Source: RGIG5472 sp051867615
GTDB taxonomy: Bacteria > Bacillota > Clostridia > Oscillospirales > Oscillospiraceae
NCBI GenBank assembly: GCA_051867615.1
Contig: JBJDYU010000014.1
Location: 1 to 64,000 of the forward strand
Direction of reading: 5' to 3'
DNA length: 64,000 nt
Shown here: piece by piece, positions 9,103-16,397 of the stretch
Layout: the number at the start of each line of letters is the position of its first letter
Position numbering within the stretch: position 1 is the stretch's first letter
Made by a program: the position numbers and the translations under genes
The notes under the pieces: model-generated
Told to the model about the DNA's origin: nothing
Databases searched by the model: none
The model's input: the letters and a program-made list of their open reading frames with translations, nothing else

Positions 9103-9131
9103 GGGGCCGGGAACGCTGCGTTCCCGGCCCC
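9103..9131 (+). terminator. Hairpin after ftsZ
   Basis: GGGGCCGGGAACG (9103-9115), loop CTG, CGTTCCCGGCCCC (9119-9131): a perfect 13-bp stem without a U-run. It is probably a terminator or RNA-end stabiliser closing the dcw unit. The rest of 9132-9337 shows no gene. Confidence 0.6.
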
Positions 9132-9337
9132 TGCCGCGTCCCGCCTTCGCTTTCGTATGTGCAAAAAATGGAAACGGCGGCAAGCGTTTCCGTCCCGGGA
9201 TTTTTCTCTGCCCGAATCACGGCGGCGAGGAAAATCCGCGTCCCAAAATCGCCTCTTTTTTCAAAGCGTAAGCTTTCTCATTTTGCAGAAAGTAAGCGCG
9301 CCGGCAATCGCGCGGCAGAGAAAAGCGAGGTGAGAAA

Positions 9338-10414
9338 TTGGAAAGAATCGGAAATGAATGGAAAAGGCGGGCGGCGTTTGTCCTGAGCCTGCTGCTCTGC
9401 CTTTTCGGTCTGAGCGAGGCGCAGCGGCATTACGCCGTACCCGCCGCGGCCTGCCTGTCCCTGTATCCCGCCACCGGCCAGCGCTATCTGGTGCCGGTGG
9501 GCAAGGCCGTGGGCGTGAAGCTGTTCGCGGAGGGCGTGATGGTGGTGGGTCTGGCGGAAAGTCTGGAGGGCGGCCCATCCCCGGCGGCCCTGTGCGGTCT
9601 TGCGGAGGGCGACCGTATTCTGGCCATCAACGGAGAGGAAATTCGCTCCACCGAGCAGGTGCAGTCCTTGCTGAGCCAGTGCGGCGGCGAAGCGCTGACC
9701 CTTTCGGTCAGCCGTGACGGCGAGGCGCAGGAGCTGACGCTCCGCCCCGAAGCCAGCGGGGAAAGCTACCGCATGGGCGCCTGGATCCGGGACAGCATGG
9801 CGGGCATCGGCACCATGACCTATTATGATCCGGAGAGCGGCACCTTCGGCGCTCTTGGCCACAGCATCAACGATGTGGACACGGGGCTCATCATGCCTCT
9901 CGCGGAGGGCGCGGTCATGAGCGCCGCGGTGACGGCGGTGCGCAAGGGCGGCCAGGGCGAAGCGGGAGAGCTGAAGGGCGAATTCGACCTGACGGAGGAT
10001 CTGGGCCAGCTTTATGACAACAACGAGTGCGGCGTGTTCGGCACCATGGAGGACTGCGATTTTGTCTCCGGCGAGGCGGTGCCTGTGGCTCATCCCTCTC
10101 AGGTGCACACGGGCGAAGCCACGCTGCTGACGGACATTTCCGGCAGCGAGGCCAAAGCCTATGACATTGAGATCACCAGACTGTATCCCTTCTCCGGCAA
10201 TACCCGGAATATGCTGGTGACCATCACGGACGAGGAGCTGCTGGAGGCCACCGGCGGCATCGTGCAGGGCATGAGCGGCTCGCCCATCCTGCAGGACGGC
10301 CGCCTGGTGGGCGCTGTGACCCACGTTTTGTTGGACGACTCTACCAAAGGGTATGCCATTTTTATCGACAATATGCTGTCCGCCGCGGAAAGCGGCCGGG
10401 AGACCGTAGCATAG
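9338..10414 (+). CDS. spoIVB: SpoIVB serine peptidase (S55 family)
   Basis: Secreted from the forespore into the intermembrane space, SpoIVB triggers processing of pro-sigma-K through SpoIVFA. The 358-residue product has an N-terminal membrane anchor (about residues 11-27), a PDZ domain (about 60-135, with GLAEGDRILAINGE) and the S55 peptidase domain, with His175 in GALGHSIND and Ser313 in GMSGSPIL as the expected catalytic pair. It starts with TTG at 9338, chosen because GAGGTGAG lies at optimal distance and no ATG fits. spoIVB next to spo0A is a conserved pairing in endospore formers. Confidence 0.95.
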   Translation: MERIGNEWKRRAAFVLSLLLCLFGLSEAQRHYAVPAAACLSLYPATGQRYLVPVGKAVGVKLFAEGVMVVGLAESLEGGPSPAALCGLAEGDRILAINGEEIRSTEQVQSLLSQCGGEALTLSVSRDGEAQELTLRPEASGESYRMGAWIRDSMAGIGTMTYYDPESGTFGALGHSINDVDTGLIMPLAEGAVMSAAVTAVRKGGQGEAGELKGEFDLTEDLGQLYDNNECGVFGTMEDCDFVSGEAVPVAHPSQVHTGEATLLTDISGSEAKAYDIEITRLYPFSGNTRNMLVTITDEELLEATGGIVQGMSGSPILQDGRLVGAVTHVLLDDSTKGYAIFIDNMLSAAESGRETVA

Positions 10415-10463
10415 CCAAAGCGCCGGGGGATGACCCCGGCGCGGCGGCAGAAAGGAACGAGCC

Positions 10464-10676
10464 ATGAGATCCATCCTGATCAAAGACACCACCCGCCAGG
10501 AGCGGGAGGAGATCGTGCGCCAGGCTCTCAGCGCCTGCGGCGGCTCCTGCGAGGGCTGCAGCAGCTGCGGCTCTTTGGGCGGCGGCGTGGTGGAGGAGCT
10601 GTACCGCCCCTATATCGAGGGGGAAAAGGAGATCCGCGAGATCAACGAGGAGTACCGCCGCGGCACGGTGCGCTGA
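10464..10676 (+). CDS. Small cysteine-rich protein, unknown function
   Basis: A 70-residue soluble protein between spoIVB and spo0A. A charged N-terminal helix (about residues 8-23) leads to four cysteines in about 12 residues (CGGSCEGCSSCG), then a glycine run and an acidic/basic C-terminal helix. The CxxxC-xx-C-xx-C-like cluster suggests metal or Fe-S binding or disulphide cross-linking, but no known family was recognised. An AAAGGAAC site lies before ATG 10464. The GC-rich hairpin after it separates it from spo0A, so it is probably co-transcribed with spoIVB. Confidence 0.75.
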   Translation: MRSILIKDTTRQEREEIVRQALSACGGSCEGCSSCGSLGGGVVEELYRPYIEGEKEIREINEEYRRGTVR

Positions 10677-10681
10677 GCAAG

Positions 10682-10716
10682 GCCGGGAGCGGGGCGCGAT
10701 GCGCCCCGCTCCCGGC
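10682..10716 (+). terminator. Strong hairpin after the spoIVB unit
   Basis: A 16-bp perfect stem, GCCGGGAGCGGGGCGC (10682-10697) with loop GAT and its complement (10701-10716), followed by ATAATTTTTG. It likely ends the spoIVB transcript before the spo0A promoter region. Confidence 0.75.
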
Positions 10717-10773
10717 GGCACATAATTTTTGCCTTATGTTTACTTTCGGATAAAATTGCAAAAACTTCTGTTT

Positions 10774-10826
10774 TGTCGAAAATAGTCGAAAAAAGAAGAA
10801 AGAATTATCCCACAAATCCTGTCGAA
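10774..10826 (+). promoter_or_regulatory. Cluster of Spo0A-binding boxes upstream of spo0A
   Basis: TGTCGAA occurs at 10774-10780 and 10820-10826 and AGTCGAA at 10784-10790, all on the plus strand and matching the 0A-box core TGNCGAA (the middle one with A for T). Known spo0A genes are autoregulated through such boxes. TTGAAA (10831) and TATACA (10861) nearby could belong to the promoter, but their spacing is not ideal. Confidence 0.75.
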
Positions 10827-10956
10827 CGACTTGAAAAAGTTGTCTCATTGTGATAGTTTGTATACACAGTCAGCGGCGCGTTCCGGGAGAGAGCTCCCGG
10901 ACCCCGCCTGCCGGGGGCAGGCGGCGCAATCATAACGGAAAGGAACTGGCGAAGGT

Positions 10957-11718
10957 ATGGGCAACAAGATCAGCGTGATCCTGGCGGACGCGAACGAGGA
11001 GTTCCGCGCCCTGCTGCAGAAAAGATTAGATGAGACGGAAGAATTTCAGGTGGTGGGTTCCACGGGCGACGGGGCGGAGGCCCTGCAGATGATCCGGAAG
11101 GAGGCGCCCAGACTGGTGGTGCTGGACGTGGTGCTGCCGGGCATGGACGGGATGACCCTGCTGCGCCGTCTCAGCGAAATGGACGTGCGGCCCAAGACGG
11201 TGGTGGTCTCCTCCTTCTGCACAGACCGTGTGGTGGCGGAGGCCTGCGAGCTGGACGTCAGCTATTTTCTGCCGAAGCCCTGCGAGGAGGAGGCGCTGCT
11301 GTCGCGCCTGCACCAGCTGGCGGGCGAGGACGGCCCTCAGCTCTCCGATGAGGAGCGGCTGCGCAACGAGGTGACGGGTATGCTCCATGAGATTGGGGTG
11401 CCGGCCCATATCAAGGGCTACCAGTATGTGCGGGAGGCCATCGTGCTGACCGTGCAGAACATGGACGTGATCAACGCCGTGACCAAGGTGCTGTATCCGG
11501 AGGTGGCTAAGCGCTTCGGCACCACGCCCTCCCGGGTGGAGCGCGCCATCCGCCATGCCATCGAGGTGGCCTGGGACCGGGGCGATCTGGAGACGCTGCA
11601 GAAGTATTTCGGCTACACCGTCTCCATCTCCAAGGGCAAGCCGACAAACAGCGAATTTATCGCCATGCTGGCGGACCGGCTGGCGCTGGAGCGGCGCAAG
11701 CACCGCGGCGTCATGTGA
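10957..11718 (+). CDS. spo0A: Sporulation master regulator Spo0A
   Basis: Response regulator that, once phosphorylated, commits the cell to sporulation. The N-terminal receiver domain (about residues 4-120) has the acidic pocket at Asp11, the phospho-acceptor Asp57 (VLDVVLPGMDG) and a conserved Lys near 108. A linker leads to the Spo0A-specific DNA-binding domain (about 145-250) with the near-invariant recognition stretch SRVERAIRHAIEVAWDRG. The 253-residue length is close to the family norm of about 265. It is monocistronic, preceded by several 0A boxes and followed by a U-run terminator, as expected for an autoregulated gene. Confidence 0.98.
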   Translation: MGNKISVILADANEEFRALLQKRLDETEEFQVVGSTGDGAEALQMIRKEAPRLVVLDVVLPGMDGMTLLRRLSEMDVRPKTVVVSSFCTDRVVAEACELDVSYFLPKPCEEEALLSRLHQLAGEDGPQLSDEERLRNEVTGMLHEIGVPAHIKGYQYVREAIVLTVQNMDVINAVTKVLYPEVAKRFGTTPSRVERAIRHAIEVAWDRGDLETLQKYFGYTVSISKGKPTNSEFIAMLADRLALERRKHRGVM

Positions 11719-11739
11719 TACAAATCAAAGCACCGCTTT

Positions 11740-11778
11740 CCCGCGAGAGGCAGTATGCCTTTCGCGGGGCTTTTTCTT
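11740..11778 (+). terminator. Rho-independent terminator of spo0A
   Basis: CCCGCGAGAGGC (11740-11751), a 5-base loop and GCCTTTCGCGGG (11757-11768), followed by GCTTTTTCTT. Confidence 0.85.
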
Positions 11779-11803
11779 CTGCCGTGGTTGCAGAGCGCGG
11801 GGA

Positions 11804-11832
11804 TTGCAATTCTTTTTTACCCGATGTACAAT
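11804..11832 (+). promoter_or_regulatory. Sigma-A promoter for ridA
   Basis: TTGCAA (11804-11809), 17 bases, TACAAT (11827-11832), about 50 bases before ridA. Confidence 0.75.
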
Positions 11833-11885
11833 GGTTTCGTGAAATTCCCCCACACGGGGTCAAATCATCAAAAGGAGTCACGAAC

Positions 11886-12263
11886 ATGAAAAAGGAAATC
11901 TCCACCCCCAACGCTCCCGCCGCCATCGGCCCCTATTCCCAGGGCGTCTGCGTGGGCGGCTTTGTCTACACCTCCGGCCAGCTGCCCATCGACGTGGCCA
12001 CCGGCACCATGCCCGCCACCATCGAGGAGCAGGCCAGAAATTCCCTCTCCAACATCCGCACCATTCTGGAGGCCGCCGGCTCCGGCATGGACAAGGTGAT
12101 CAAGACCACCGTGTTTTTGAAGGACATGAACGACTTCACCGCCATGAACGGCGTGTACGAGACCTTCTTCACCCCCGGCAAGTATCCCGCCCGCTCCGCC
12201 GTGCAGGTGGCGCGCCTGCCCAAGGACGCGCTGCTGGAGATCGAGGCCATTGCCGAGGCCTGA
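11886..12263 (+). CDS. ridA: RidA family enamine/imine deaminase
   Basis: A 125-residue YjgF/YER057c/UK114-family protein. RidA forms a trimer that hydrolyses reactive 2-aminoacrylate and related imines released by PLP enzymes, protecting other enzymes from damage. The start KKEISTPNAPAAIGPYSQ, the YTSGQLPID strand, and the C-terminal PARSAVQVARLPKDALLEIE containing the substrate-binding Arg and catalytic Glu are all conserved. ATG 11886 has AAGGAG upstream. It is transcribed alone between a promoter and a terminator. Confidence 0.93.
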   Translation: MKKEISTPNAPAAIGPYSQGVCVGGFVYTSGQLPIDVATGTMPATIEEQARNSLSNIRTILEAAGSGMDKVIKTTVFLKDMNDFTAMNGVYETFFTPGKYPARSAVQVARLPKDALLEIEAIAEA

Positions 12264-12292
12264 GCCGTCTGCCAGACCATATAAGCGTGCAG

Positions 12293-12324
12293 CAGCCGCG
12301 CCGGACCCGGCGCGGCTGTTCTTT
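12293..12324 (+). terminator. Terminator of ridA
   Basis: CAGCCGCGCC (12293-12302), loop, GGCGCGGCTG (12309-12318), then TTCTTTT. Confidence 0.8.
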
Positions 12325-12355
12325 TGGACGGCTTGTCCGGTTTTTTCGCCGCGTC

Positions 12356-12384
12356 TTGCGCGAAGCGGAAGAATGTGGTAAAGT
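12356..12384 (+). promoter_or_regulatory. Promoter for the TSCPD-domain gene
   Basis: TTGCGC (12356-12361), 17 bases, TAAAGT (12379-12384). Confidence 0.55.
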
Positions 12385-12418
12385 ATTTTTATCATATCAC
12401 GCAAAGGAGAAACATAAG

Positions 12419-12682
12419 ATGGTGTATCAGTTCCACCCCGAAGGGGTTTGCTCTCAGATGATGAATATCGACCTGGAGGACGGCGTCATCCGCGAGCTGC
12501 AGGTCCTGGGCGGCTGCTCCGGCAATCTGCAGGGCATCGCGCAGCTTGTCCGCGGGAAGAAGGCCGAGGAAGTGATCGGGCTGCTGCGGGGCATCCGCTG
12601 CGGCTATAAGGACACCTCCTGCCCGGACCAGCTGGCCCGGGGGCTGGAGGAGATTTTACGGCAGGAAAAGGAGGAGGCGTGA
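12419..12682 (+). CDS. TSCPD-domain protein (TIGR03905 family)
   Basis: An 87-residue protein ending in a segment with TSCPDQLARGLEEIL, the motif that names the TSCPD domain; that domain also occurs at the C-terminus of vitamin B12-dependent ribonucleotide reductases. Other visible features are CSQMM and GGCSGNL near the N-terminus, giving cysteines at about positions 10, 32, 60 and 67 that may bind metal. Function is not established for the stand-alone family. Start ATG 12419 follows AAAGGAGAAA. Confidence 0.88.
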   Translation: MVYQFHPEGVCSQMMNIDLEDGVIRELQVLGGCSGNLQGIAQLVRGKKAEEVIGLLRGIRCGYKDTSCPDQLARGLEEILRQEKEEA

Positions 12683-12700
12683 GCCTCCTCCTTCGTTTAT
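12668..12700. terminator. Bidirectional terminator between the TSCPD gene and the gerQ-like gene
   Basis: AAGGAGGAGGC (12668-12678), loop GTGA, GCCTCCTCCTT (12683-12693). It overlaps the end of the TSCPD gene; read on the minus strand the stem is followed by TTTTCC, so it can also end the convergent spore operon. Confidence 0.65.
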
Positions 12701-12710
12701 GCTGCGTATG

Positions 12711-13238
12711 TTACCAGCTGGGGTAGCCCTCCCGGCGGCGGTAGCCGGCCCAGGGGGTCATGCTGCGGGTGTTGTGGAACTCCACGAACTTCAGCGAGTA
12801 CAGATCGCCCGTGATGTAGCGGTCCACGTCGGGCTGGTAGATCACGATGTAGTCGTTGCCCACGCTATAGAGGATGCCCTCCCAGGATACGGGGGCCTGG
12901 GTGCCCACCAGGAAGCCCGCCACGATGTAAAAGCCGAGATTCCGCATCAGCAGGCCCTTCAGCGAGGCCTGCGCCACCTCGGTGTTGGTAAAGGGACCGC
13001 CCAGCATACTCGCGTTCAGGCCCGATTCCATCCGCAGGCCCTGGGTGGGTACGGTCCCGGGAAGCGGCTCCGCCTGTGTGGAAGCGGGCGCGGGGGTCAC
13101 GGAAACATTTTCCGCCGGCTGGGGCTGTTCCTCCGGGTTCATGTTGTCGTCCATGGGATACGGAGTCGCGATCGGACGGCCAAAGTCCATCCGCCGCCAC
13201 TCCTGGGGAAAACTGCTGCCATATGTGCTTTGCGGCAT
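12711..13238 (-). CDS. GerQ-like spore coat protein
   Basis: A 175-residue protein with a proline/glutamine-rich, low-complexity N-terminal half and a compact C-terminal domain (about residues 90-155) in which ILYSVGNDYIVIYQ and DLYSLKFVEF resemble the GerQ core of Bacillus coat proteins. In Bacillus, GerQ holds the cortex hydrolase CwlJ in the coat so that calcium-dipicolinate can trigger germination. The cwlJ homologue lies 26 bases upstream on the same strand, which supports the call strongly. GGAGG precedes the start; a GTG one codon earlier (13241) is an equal alternative. Confidence 0.6.
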   Translation of the reverse strand: MPQSTYGSSFPQEWRRMDFGRPIATPYPMDDNMNPEEQPQPAENVSVTPAPASTQAEPLPGTVPTQGLRMESGLNASMLGGPFTNTEVAQASLKGLLMRNLGFYIVAGFLVGTQAPVSWEGILYSVGNDYIVIYQPDVDRYITGDLYSLKFVEFHNTRSMTPWAGYRRREGYPSW

Positions 13239-13264
13239 CACATCCGCCCTCCTTCATAAAACTG

Positions 13265-13705
13265 TCATGTATCGTAGTAGGCATTGGTGGGATTGTAAAA
13301 GCAGTGCTGGCCGATCTGCGTCTGCCAGTAGCCGGACTGACCGGGGAAGAAATTGCGGCACTGGGCGCCGAAGGGGTTGTAGAACCAGAGGGATTCCGCC
13401 ACATCCGCGATGCGGTTTCCCGCAATGGCCCAGTCCGCGATGTCGTAGTGGATCTGCTGGGGCCGCATATTGTAGATGTTCTGCGGATTGTAGGCTCCGC
13501 CCTCCGTCTCCGAGGCACAGACGAACTGGCCCGGCTGCATGATGATGTTCCGGATGCTGCCCTGCCCCACGCGGGCGTACTCCCCGCCGGTAGCATGAAC
13601 GCGGTTCATCACGACGCCGGCCACGGCCTTCATCCCGATCTCGCCCTCGCCGCCGGCCTCGCATTCGATCAGGCGTGCCAGCAGCTCTCTGTCTGAATAA
13701 GCCAT
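13265..13705 (-). CDS. cwlJ: CwlJ/SleB-type spore cortex-lytic hydrolase
   Basis: A Hydrolase_2 family cell-wall hydrolase of 146 residues, very close to CwlJ (142) and with no signal peptide, as in CwlJ rather than SleB. Seen: the ARLIECEAGGEGEIGMKAVA helix containing the catalytic Glu, the MNRV segment, and the C-terminal NPFGAQCRNFF and GQHCFYNP motifs. The role would be degradation of cortex muramic-lactam peptidoglycan at germination. I chose ATG 13705, preceded by AGGAG and GTGAG; an in-frame start at 13750 would add 15 residues lacking family similarity. It forms a two-gene unit with the gerQ-like gene. Confidence 0.88.
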   Translation of the reverse strand: MAYSDRELLARLIECEAGGEGEIGMKAVAGVVMNRVHATGGEYARVGQGSIRNIIMQPGQFVCASETEGGAYNPQNIYNMRPQQIHYDIADWAIAGNRIADVAESLWFYNPFGAQCRNFFPGQSGYWQTQIGQHCFYNPTNAYYDT

Positions 13706-13756
13706 TTCGCTCACGCTCCTGACGTTACAATGTATGCCGGGGAGGAGCAACGCGTG

Positions 13757-13791
13757 AAAGCGCCCGGGAAGCGGAGCTTCCCGGGCGCTTT
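13757..13791 (-). terminator. Hairpin after the D,D-carboxypeptidase gene
   Basis: AAAGCGCCCGGGAAGC (13757-13772), loop GGA and its complement to 13791: a perfect 16-bp stem between the carboxypeptidase stop and cwlJ. Confidence 0.65.
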
Positions 13792-13809
13792 ATATACGTA
13801 TGTAGGAGA

Positions 13810-15177
13810 TCAGAACCGGCGGCGGCCCCGGTAATTCTTCTGGGAGCGGGTGGGAGTGCCGTGACGGGAATGCCTGCGCCGGCCGTAGTGCCGGGTAAAG
13901 AGCAGCACCGCCGCGATGAGCAGCACGAGACAGACGAGCTTCACTGCCGGGCGGGAGAAAAAGCTCACCACATGATAGTGCAGCGTCAGAATCCAGGAGG
14001 CGGAGACGTCGTTCATGGCCAGCAGCGGCACCGTGGCATACACGGTATCGCCGTGGCGGAGGGTCATGGTACCCAGCTCGTCTCCCGCCTGAATGGGAGC
14101 GTTGAACACCTCCTGGTAGAGCGAAATGTCGCGGGTGAGCTTCTCCGGCTCCAGGTCGTTGGGCAGCAGGCGCTGCACGTCCTCCGCCGGGTGGACCACC
14201 ACATAGTTGGCCTCCCGGGAGAGGGCCACCCGGGCCTCTGTCACCGTCTCGGTGGAGGTGACAAGGGTCTGGCGGGTGAAGTTGTCAAAGCCCCAGTCGA
14301 ACATCCTGGCCATCTCCAGGAAGCTGCCCACCTTTTCCACCTGGCGGTTGTTCTCATAATAGCTCTGCTTTCCCGCGCCGAGGATGACGCCGAACAGGCT
14401 GCGGCCGGTGCGGGTGGCGGTGGAGATGAGGCAGTGGCCCGCCTCGGAGGTGTTGCCGGTCTTGACGCCGTGGGCCCCGCTGTAGAGGTAGCCCAGGGCC
14501 CGCCAGTTGGAGATGAGGTAGTTGGTGCTGTGGAGCGTCCGGGCATCGTGCAGGTTGGTCTCGGGGACCTCCCAGGACTTGGAGTCGCAGATCTCCAGGA
14601 AGTGCGGGTGCGCCAGCGCCGCCTGGGTGATGCGGTACAGGTCCCAGGCGGTGGTGTAATGGTCGCCGTCGTGCAGGCCCGTGGGGTTGACGAAATGGGT
14701 GTTCTCACAGCCCAGCTCCGCCGCCCGGGCGTTCATCCGGGAGACAAAGTCCGCGATGGTGCCGCCCACGGCGCAGGCCAGAATGGAGGCGGCCTCGTTG
14801 GCGGAGTTGATGAGCATACAGGCCAGCAGGTCGTCCACCGTCAGCACCTCGCCCGCCTCAATGTTGGCGGTGCTGCCGTCGCTGGAAAGACCCACGAAGG
14901 CGGCGGCGGGAGCGGTGATCTCCTGCTGCAGGGAAAGCTGCCCGGCGTCGATGGCCTCGAACACCAGCAGCGCCGTCATCACCTTGGTCAGAGAGGCGGG
15001 ATAGAGCTTTTCCTCAGCGTTCTTCTCATAGAGGACCTCGCCCGTCTCTCCGTCCAGCAGCAGCGCGGCCTTGGCCTCCACCGTCAGAGAGGGCGCGGCG
15101 GCGAGAGCCGGCGCGGAAAACAGCCCGGTCAGCAGAAGACAGATCAGAAAAAGGGAAAGGAGCCGGACTTTTTTCAT
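13810..15177 (-). CDS. D-alanyl-D-alanine carboxypeptidase (DacF/PBP5 family)
   Basis: A secreted class C penicillin-binding protein, 455 residues, that trims the terminal D-Ala of pentapeptides. It has a signal peptide (about 1-27, ending APALAAA), the S11 peptidase boxes S62-LT-K65 (ASLTKVMTA), S126-A-N128 and K240-TG, a C-terminal beta domain, and one membrane helix at about 405-430 followed by a strongly basic tail. That arrangement is typical of DacF-like sporulation or vegetative PBPs. ATG 15177 has GTGAGG upstream; a TTG two codons earlier is less likely. Confidence 0.93.
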   Translation of the reverse strand: MKKVRLLSLFLICLLLTGLFSAPALAAAPSLTVEAKAALLLDGETGEVLYEKNAEEKLYPASLTKVMTALLVFEAIDAGQLSLQQEITAPAAAFVGLSSDGSTANIEAGEVLTVDDLLACMLINSANEAASILACAVGGTIADFVSRMNARAAELGCENTHFVNPTGLHDGDHYTTAWDLYRITQAALAHPHFLEICDSKSWEVPETNLHDARTLHSTNYLISNWRALGYLYSGAHGVKTGNTSEAGHCLISTATRTGRSLFGVILGAGKQSYYENNRQVEKVGSFLEMARMFDWGFDNFTRQTLVTSTETVTEARVALSREANYVVVHPAEDVQRLLPNDLEPEKLTRDISLYQEVFNAPIQAGDELGTMTLRHGDTVYATVPLLAMNDVSASWILTLHYHVVSFFSRPAVKLVCLVLLIAAVLLFTRHYGRRRHSRHGTPTRSQKNYRGRRRF

Positions 15178-15261
15178 AGGCAAACCTCACAATGTATGCT
15201 ATAATGAATCAAATGGGAAGGCGCGGCCCCGGACCGGGGCGGCGCGCGTACGATATAATTC

Positions 15262-15290
15262 AGTATACCAAAACATGGCCGGGGCTGCAA
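15262..15290 (-). promoter_or_regulatory. Promoter for the D,D-carboxypeptidase gene
   Basis: On the minus strand TTGCAG (15290-15285), 17 bases, TATACT (15267-15262), about 85 bases upstream of the start codon. Confidence 0.6.
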
Positions 15291-15342
15291 CCGGAAAAGA
15301 CAGGCTTTTGCAAACAGTTGACGAAAAAAGGGGGAGGAGCGC

Positions 15343-15723
15343 ATGGAGCGGCTGAGACGGCTCAGCAAAGGTGAAAAATGGCTGGTGGCCCTGACGCTGC
15401 TCTTTGTCCTCGCTATGCTGGGCCTTTATGCCCATGCGGCCCTGCAGGGCGTAAGCGGCACGTATACGGTGCGCACCTCCGCCGCCGGCTCACAGGAGAC
15501 GGCGGAAACGGAGCCGCAGCCGGTGAACATCAACACCGCCACGGCGGCGGAGCTGATGACGCTTCCCGGCGTGGGAGAGGTGCTGGCCCAGCGCATCATA
15601 GAGTACCGGGAGGCCAATGGCCCCTTCGCTTCGGCGGAGGAACTGCTGAACGTTAACGGCATCGGGGAGGGCAAGCTCGAGGCCATGCGGGAACTGATCA
15701 TCACGGAGGAGGCGGAGGAATGA
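15343..15723 (+). CDS. ComEA-type membrane-anchored helix-hairpin-helix protein
   Basis: A 126-residue protein with one N-terminal membrane helix (about 13-33), a short linker, and a C-terminal double helix-hairpin-helix domain (about 60-122) starting VNINTATAAELMTLPGVGE and containing NVNGIGEGKLEAM. ComEA proteins bind incoming double-stranded DNA at the outer face of the membrane during transformation. The comEC channel gene normally next to it is absent here. Instead the stop overlaps the start of a response-regulator gene (ATGA), so its expression is tied to a two-component system. Confidence 0.88.
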   Translation: MERLRRLSKGEKWLVALTLLFVLAMLGLYAHAALQGVSGTYTVRTSAAGSQETAETEPQPVNINTATAAELMTLPGVGEVLAQRIIEYREANGPFASAEELLNVNGIGEGKLEAMRELIITEEAEE

Positions 15724-16397
15724 AGATACTGGTGGTGGACGACGAAAAGCTGCTGGTCAAGGGCATACGCTTCAACCTGGAGAACGAGGGCTATCAGGTG
15801 GAGACGGCCTATGACGGCAAAACGGCGGTGGAAATGGCCCGCAGCGGCGCCTACGACCTGATCCTGCTGGACGTGATGATGCCGGAGATGGACGGGCTGG
15901 AGACCTGTATGCACATCCGGGAATTTTCGGACGTGCCGGTGATCATGCTCACCGCCCGCAGCGAGGACACGGACAAGCTGCTGGGCTTTGAATACGGGGC
16001 GGACGACTATGTGACCAAGCCCTTCAATATTCTGGAGCTGAAGGCCCGGGTGCGGGCGCTGCTGCGGCGCAGCAGCGCTTCGGCCGCGAAGAAGAGCAGC
16101 CTCCTGACCTTCGGGGACCTGTCGCTGGACACCGAGCAGCGTCTGGCGCTGAAGGACGGCAAGGCGGTGGAACTGACTGCCAAGGAGTACGACCTGATGG
16201 AGCTGTTCATGAAAAATCCCCGGCGGGTCTACAGCCGGGAGAACCTGATGAACACCGTCTGGGGCTACGCCTACGCGGGAGATTACCGCACGGTGGACGT
16301 GCATATCCGCCGCCTGCGGGAGAAGCTGGAGAAAAACCCGGCGGAGCCGGAGCATATCATGACCAAGTGGGGTGTGGGCTATTATTTCAAGGGTTAA
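15720..16397 (+). CDS. OmpR/PhoB-family response regulator
   Basis: A 225-residue two-domain regulator. The receiver (about 1-115) shows the acidic pair DDE at 7-9, phospho-acceptor Asp51 (LLDVMMPEMDG), the Thr of MLTAR and Lys of DDYVTKPF. The C-terminal winged helix (about 128-223) has the DLMELFMKNPRRVYSRENL and TVDVHIRRLREKL recognition region. It overlaps comEA by 4 bases and the kinase gene by 26 bases, so all are translationally coupled and the kinase is its partner. Its targets cannot be read from the sequence. Confidence 0.95.
   Translation: MKILVVDDEKLLVKGIRFNLENEGYQVETAYDGKTAVEMARSGAYDLILLDVMMPEMDGLETCMHIREFSDVPVIMLTARSEDTDKLLGFEYGADDYVTKPFNILELKARVRALLRRSSASAAKKSSLLTFGDLSLDTEQRLALKDGKAVELTAKEYDLMELFMKNPRRVYSRENLMNTVWGYAYAGDYRTVDVHIRRLREKLEKNPAEPEHIMTKWGVGYYFKG

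Noticed and set aside
9132..9337. A forespore sigma-G/F promoter for spoIVB
   Set aside because: The family knowledge predicts one, but I could not find a convincing pair of boxes in this interval.
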